NCBI GenBank assembly: GCA_012962055.1
Contig: DTYD01000023.1
Coordinates: 1 to 6,416, forward strand
Origin: Hadesarchaea archaeon
GTDB taxonomy: Archaea > Hadarchaeota > Hadarchaeia > Hadarchaeales > Hadarchaeaceae
Direction: 5' to 3'
Length of the DNA: 6,416 nt
The notes beneath the pieces are model-generated. The model ran no database searches. It worked only from the letters and a program-made list of their open reading frames with translations, and was not told the DNA's origin. Position numbers and translations under genes: made by a program. Position 1 is the first letter of the stretch. The number at the start of each line of letters is the position of its first letter. Positions 5,481-6,416 of this stretch are shown piece after piece.

Positions 5481-5503
5481 CTTTTATACGCATACATAAA
5501 AAG
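5481..5503 (-). promoter_or_regulatory. tbp promoter within an AT-rich imperfect inverted repeat
   Basis: The plus-strand arms CTTTTAT (5481-5487) and ATAAAAAG (5496-5503) are inverted copies, apart from one extra A, around an 8-nt spacer. Read on the minus strand the block offers two TATA-like boxes for tbp: TTTTTATGTAT about 35 nt upstream of the start, which leaves room for the leader, and TATAAAAG about 22 nt upstream, which would not. The symmetric layout could also be a regulator site, but no regulator is identified. Confidence 0.45.
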
Positions 5504-5515
5504 ATTGGCGCCTGC

Positions 5516-5563
5516 AAGTTTTTAGGCCGAGGAAAAAACTTCTTATTTGCACTTGCGAGGGGG
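5516..5563 (+). promoter_or_regulatory. moaE promoter and ribosome-binding region
   Basis: Two AT-rich boxes precede moaE: GTTTTTAG around 5518-5525 and AAAAAACTTCTTATTT around 5533-5548. GAGGGGG at 5557-5563 lies 3 nt before the ATG at 5567 and is the likely Shine-Dalgarno. The upstream box leaves enough leader for that site; which box is used cannot be told by reading. Confidence 0.4.
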
Positions 5564-5566
5564 ACA

Positions 5567-5995
5567 ATGTCAGACATCGGCATTCATCGAAAAGGAGAAG
5601 TGGACTTTCCAACCCTGTTGAGGCGGTTGAGGGAAGGTGCGGGGGGGGAAGTGGGAGCCATCGGCTGTTTTATAGGTGTAGTGAGGGGGGTGTCGCGTGA
5701 AGATGAGAAAGTCAAATTCTTGTCATACGAGTCAGCGGAGGACGCGTGGAAAAAACTTCAAAAAATTGCGGGTGAAATTGAGGCGCGGTCGGGTATAAAA
5801 CAGGTGATGATACACCACGTTGTCGATCAGCTTGGACCGGGAGAGGACGCGGTTTACGTCTTGGTGGCCGGGATAAACCGCGCCGATGTTTTCAAAGCTC
5901 TGCCCGAGATCATGGATAGGGTAAAGACAGAAGTTCCGATTTGGAAAAAAGAAGCGACCGAAAAGGGAGAATACTGGGTACATGAGGTTCGTTAG
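5567..5995 (+). CDS. moaE: Molybdopterin synthase catalytic (large) subunit MoaE
   Basis: MoaE works with the small sulfur-carrier subunit MoaD (thiocarboxylated at its C-terminal Gly-Gly) to insert two sulfurs into cyclic pyranopterin monophosphate, giving molybdopterin for molybdenum or tungsten enzymes in the cytoplasm. The 142 residues match the usual size. Landmarks: GAIGCFIGVVRG (30-41, R40 aligning with E. coli R39), FLSYES (51-56), and VKTEVPIWKKEA (119-130), holding K120 and K127, the equivalents of catalytic K119 and K126. Two usually conserved H-R pairs are altered: H83-H84 in place of the first and N104-R105 in place of the second. The catalytic lysines being intact, an active enzyme is likely. 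No moaD is in the window. A run of eight G at 5641-5648 encodes part of A-G-G. The next gene starts inside its last codons. Confidence 0.92.
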   Translation: MSDIGIHRKGEVDFPTLLRRLREGAGGEVGAIGCFIGVVRGVSREDEKVKFLSYESAEDAWKKLQKIAGEIEARSGIKQVMIHHVVDQLGPGEDAVYVLVAGINRADVFKALPEIMDRVKTEVPIWKKEATEKGEYWVHEVR

Positions 5996-6416
5996 GAAAA
6001 GCGGCCGGTGCAGGGTCATCAAGACGCGGGCAAATTCTCTGTTGGTGGGGGAGATGCCGCGCGGCTGTGAGCTCTGCATCGGGGGGGCAAAGCTCGTGTT
6101 GTTTCTCACTGGTGTGTGTGCACAGGATTGCTACTATTGTCCCATCTCCGAAAAAAGGAGGGGTCTTGATGTGACACACGCGAACGAACGTCCTGTAAGA
6201 TCCGCTAAAGACATCGTAAGGGAGGCCAAACTTATGGACGCTTTGGGCACGGGTATAACTGGCGGTGATCCATCACTTCGCTTAAGGCGCACCCTGCGTT
6301 ACATCAAAATGCTCAAACGGGAATTTGGAAAGCGTCATCACATCCATATGTACTGCGGCGGCGAGCTTTCTCGAGAACAGCTATACAAATTGAAACAGGC
6401 GGGGCTCGATGAGATC
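5982..6416 (+). CDS. Radical SAM protein, COG2108-like, partial (3' end beyond window)
   Basis: The frame is open for 145 codons from ATG at 5982 to the right edge. CAQDCYYC (46-53) is the CX3CX2C motif that binds the [4Fe-4S] cluster of radical SAM enzymes, and TGGDP (93-97) is the glycine-rich SAM-contacting motif. An additional C29-x-x-C32 pair precedes G-x-K-x-V-L-F-x-T-G, an N-terminal arrangement I associate with the archaeal family related to pyruvate formate-lyase activating enzymes (COG2108). NERPV (68-72) and HHIHMY (119-124) also fit that family. Its substrate is unknown. It is not MoaA: the N-terminus and spacing differ and the GxGG tail cannot be seen. The ATG overlaps the moaE stop by 14 nt, so the two are probably co-transcribed. 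A second possible start is ATG at 6054, directly after a G-rich stretch, but it would drop only upstream residues and keep the CxxC. Confidence 0.85.
   Translation, partial: MRFVRKSGRCRVIKTRANSLLVGEMPRGCELCIGGAKLVLFLTGVCAQDCYYCPISEKRRGLDVTHANERPVRSAKDIVREAKLMDALGTGITGGDPSLRLRRTLRYIKMLKREFGKRHHIHMYCGGELSREQLYKLKQAGLDEI

Noticed and set aside
5732..6179. Minus-strand frames opposite moaE and the radical SAM gene
   Set aside because: The plus-strand products carry PIWKKE and CX3CX2C motifs; the opposing frames have none.
5982..6416. MoaA as the radical SAM gene next to moaE
   Set aside because: MoaA starts with a different N-terminal pattern around its cluster motif; the preceding CxxC and the NERPV and HIHMY stretches point to the COG2108-type family.

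Overview
The window is archaeal. It encodes a two-repeat TATA-binding protein, several prepilins with class III signal peptides (K/R-G followed by Q-x-S-x-E), and an archaeal COG2108-type radical SAM protein. AT-rich TATA-like boxes sit about 30-40 nt upstream of the unlinked genes, and many start codons are GTG or TTG. The overall look is euryarchaeal (or a related lineage); the sequence does not let me name a genus.

Layout. Positions 1-2416, minus strand: a tightly packed run of five prepilin-like genes, transcribed right to left and joined by 4-nt start/stop overlaps (or a 1-nt gap); the last runs off the left edge. Positions 2468-4869, minus strand: two overlapping genes, a ThiI-like protein (first) and an EPSP synthase (AroA)-like protein (second). 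Positions 4923-5462, minus strand: tbp, encoding the general transcription factor TBP. Positions 5463-5566: a 104-bp divergent promoter region. Positions 5567-6416, plus strand: moaE (large subunit of molybdopterin synthase), overlapped by the start of a radical SAM gene that runs off the right edge.

How the genes fit together. The five prepilins most likely supply major and minor subunits of one type IV pilus-like surface structure. Three share the internal motif A-[IL]-N-T-V-Y-A-[NG]-G at nearly the same distance from the N-terminus. The thiI/aroA pair looks co-transcribed from a promoter between tbp and thiI.

Main point of interest. The ThiI-like and AroA-like proteins each keep the family's fold signatures and length but have lost most catalytic residues. 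The ThiI-like protein lacks the SGGxDS PP-loop and the CxxC pair. The AroA-like protein has replaced S23, R27, S169, S170, Q171, D313, E341, R386 and K411 (E. coli numbering). Both frames are intact and overlap, so they look maintained rather than decaying. They may be a repurposed pair with an unknown job. I see no tRNA, rRNA, CRISPR array, insertion sequence or integrase.
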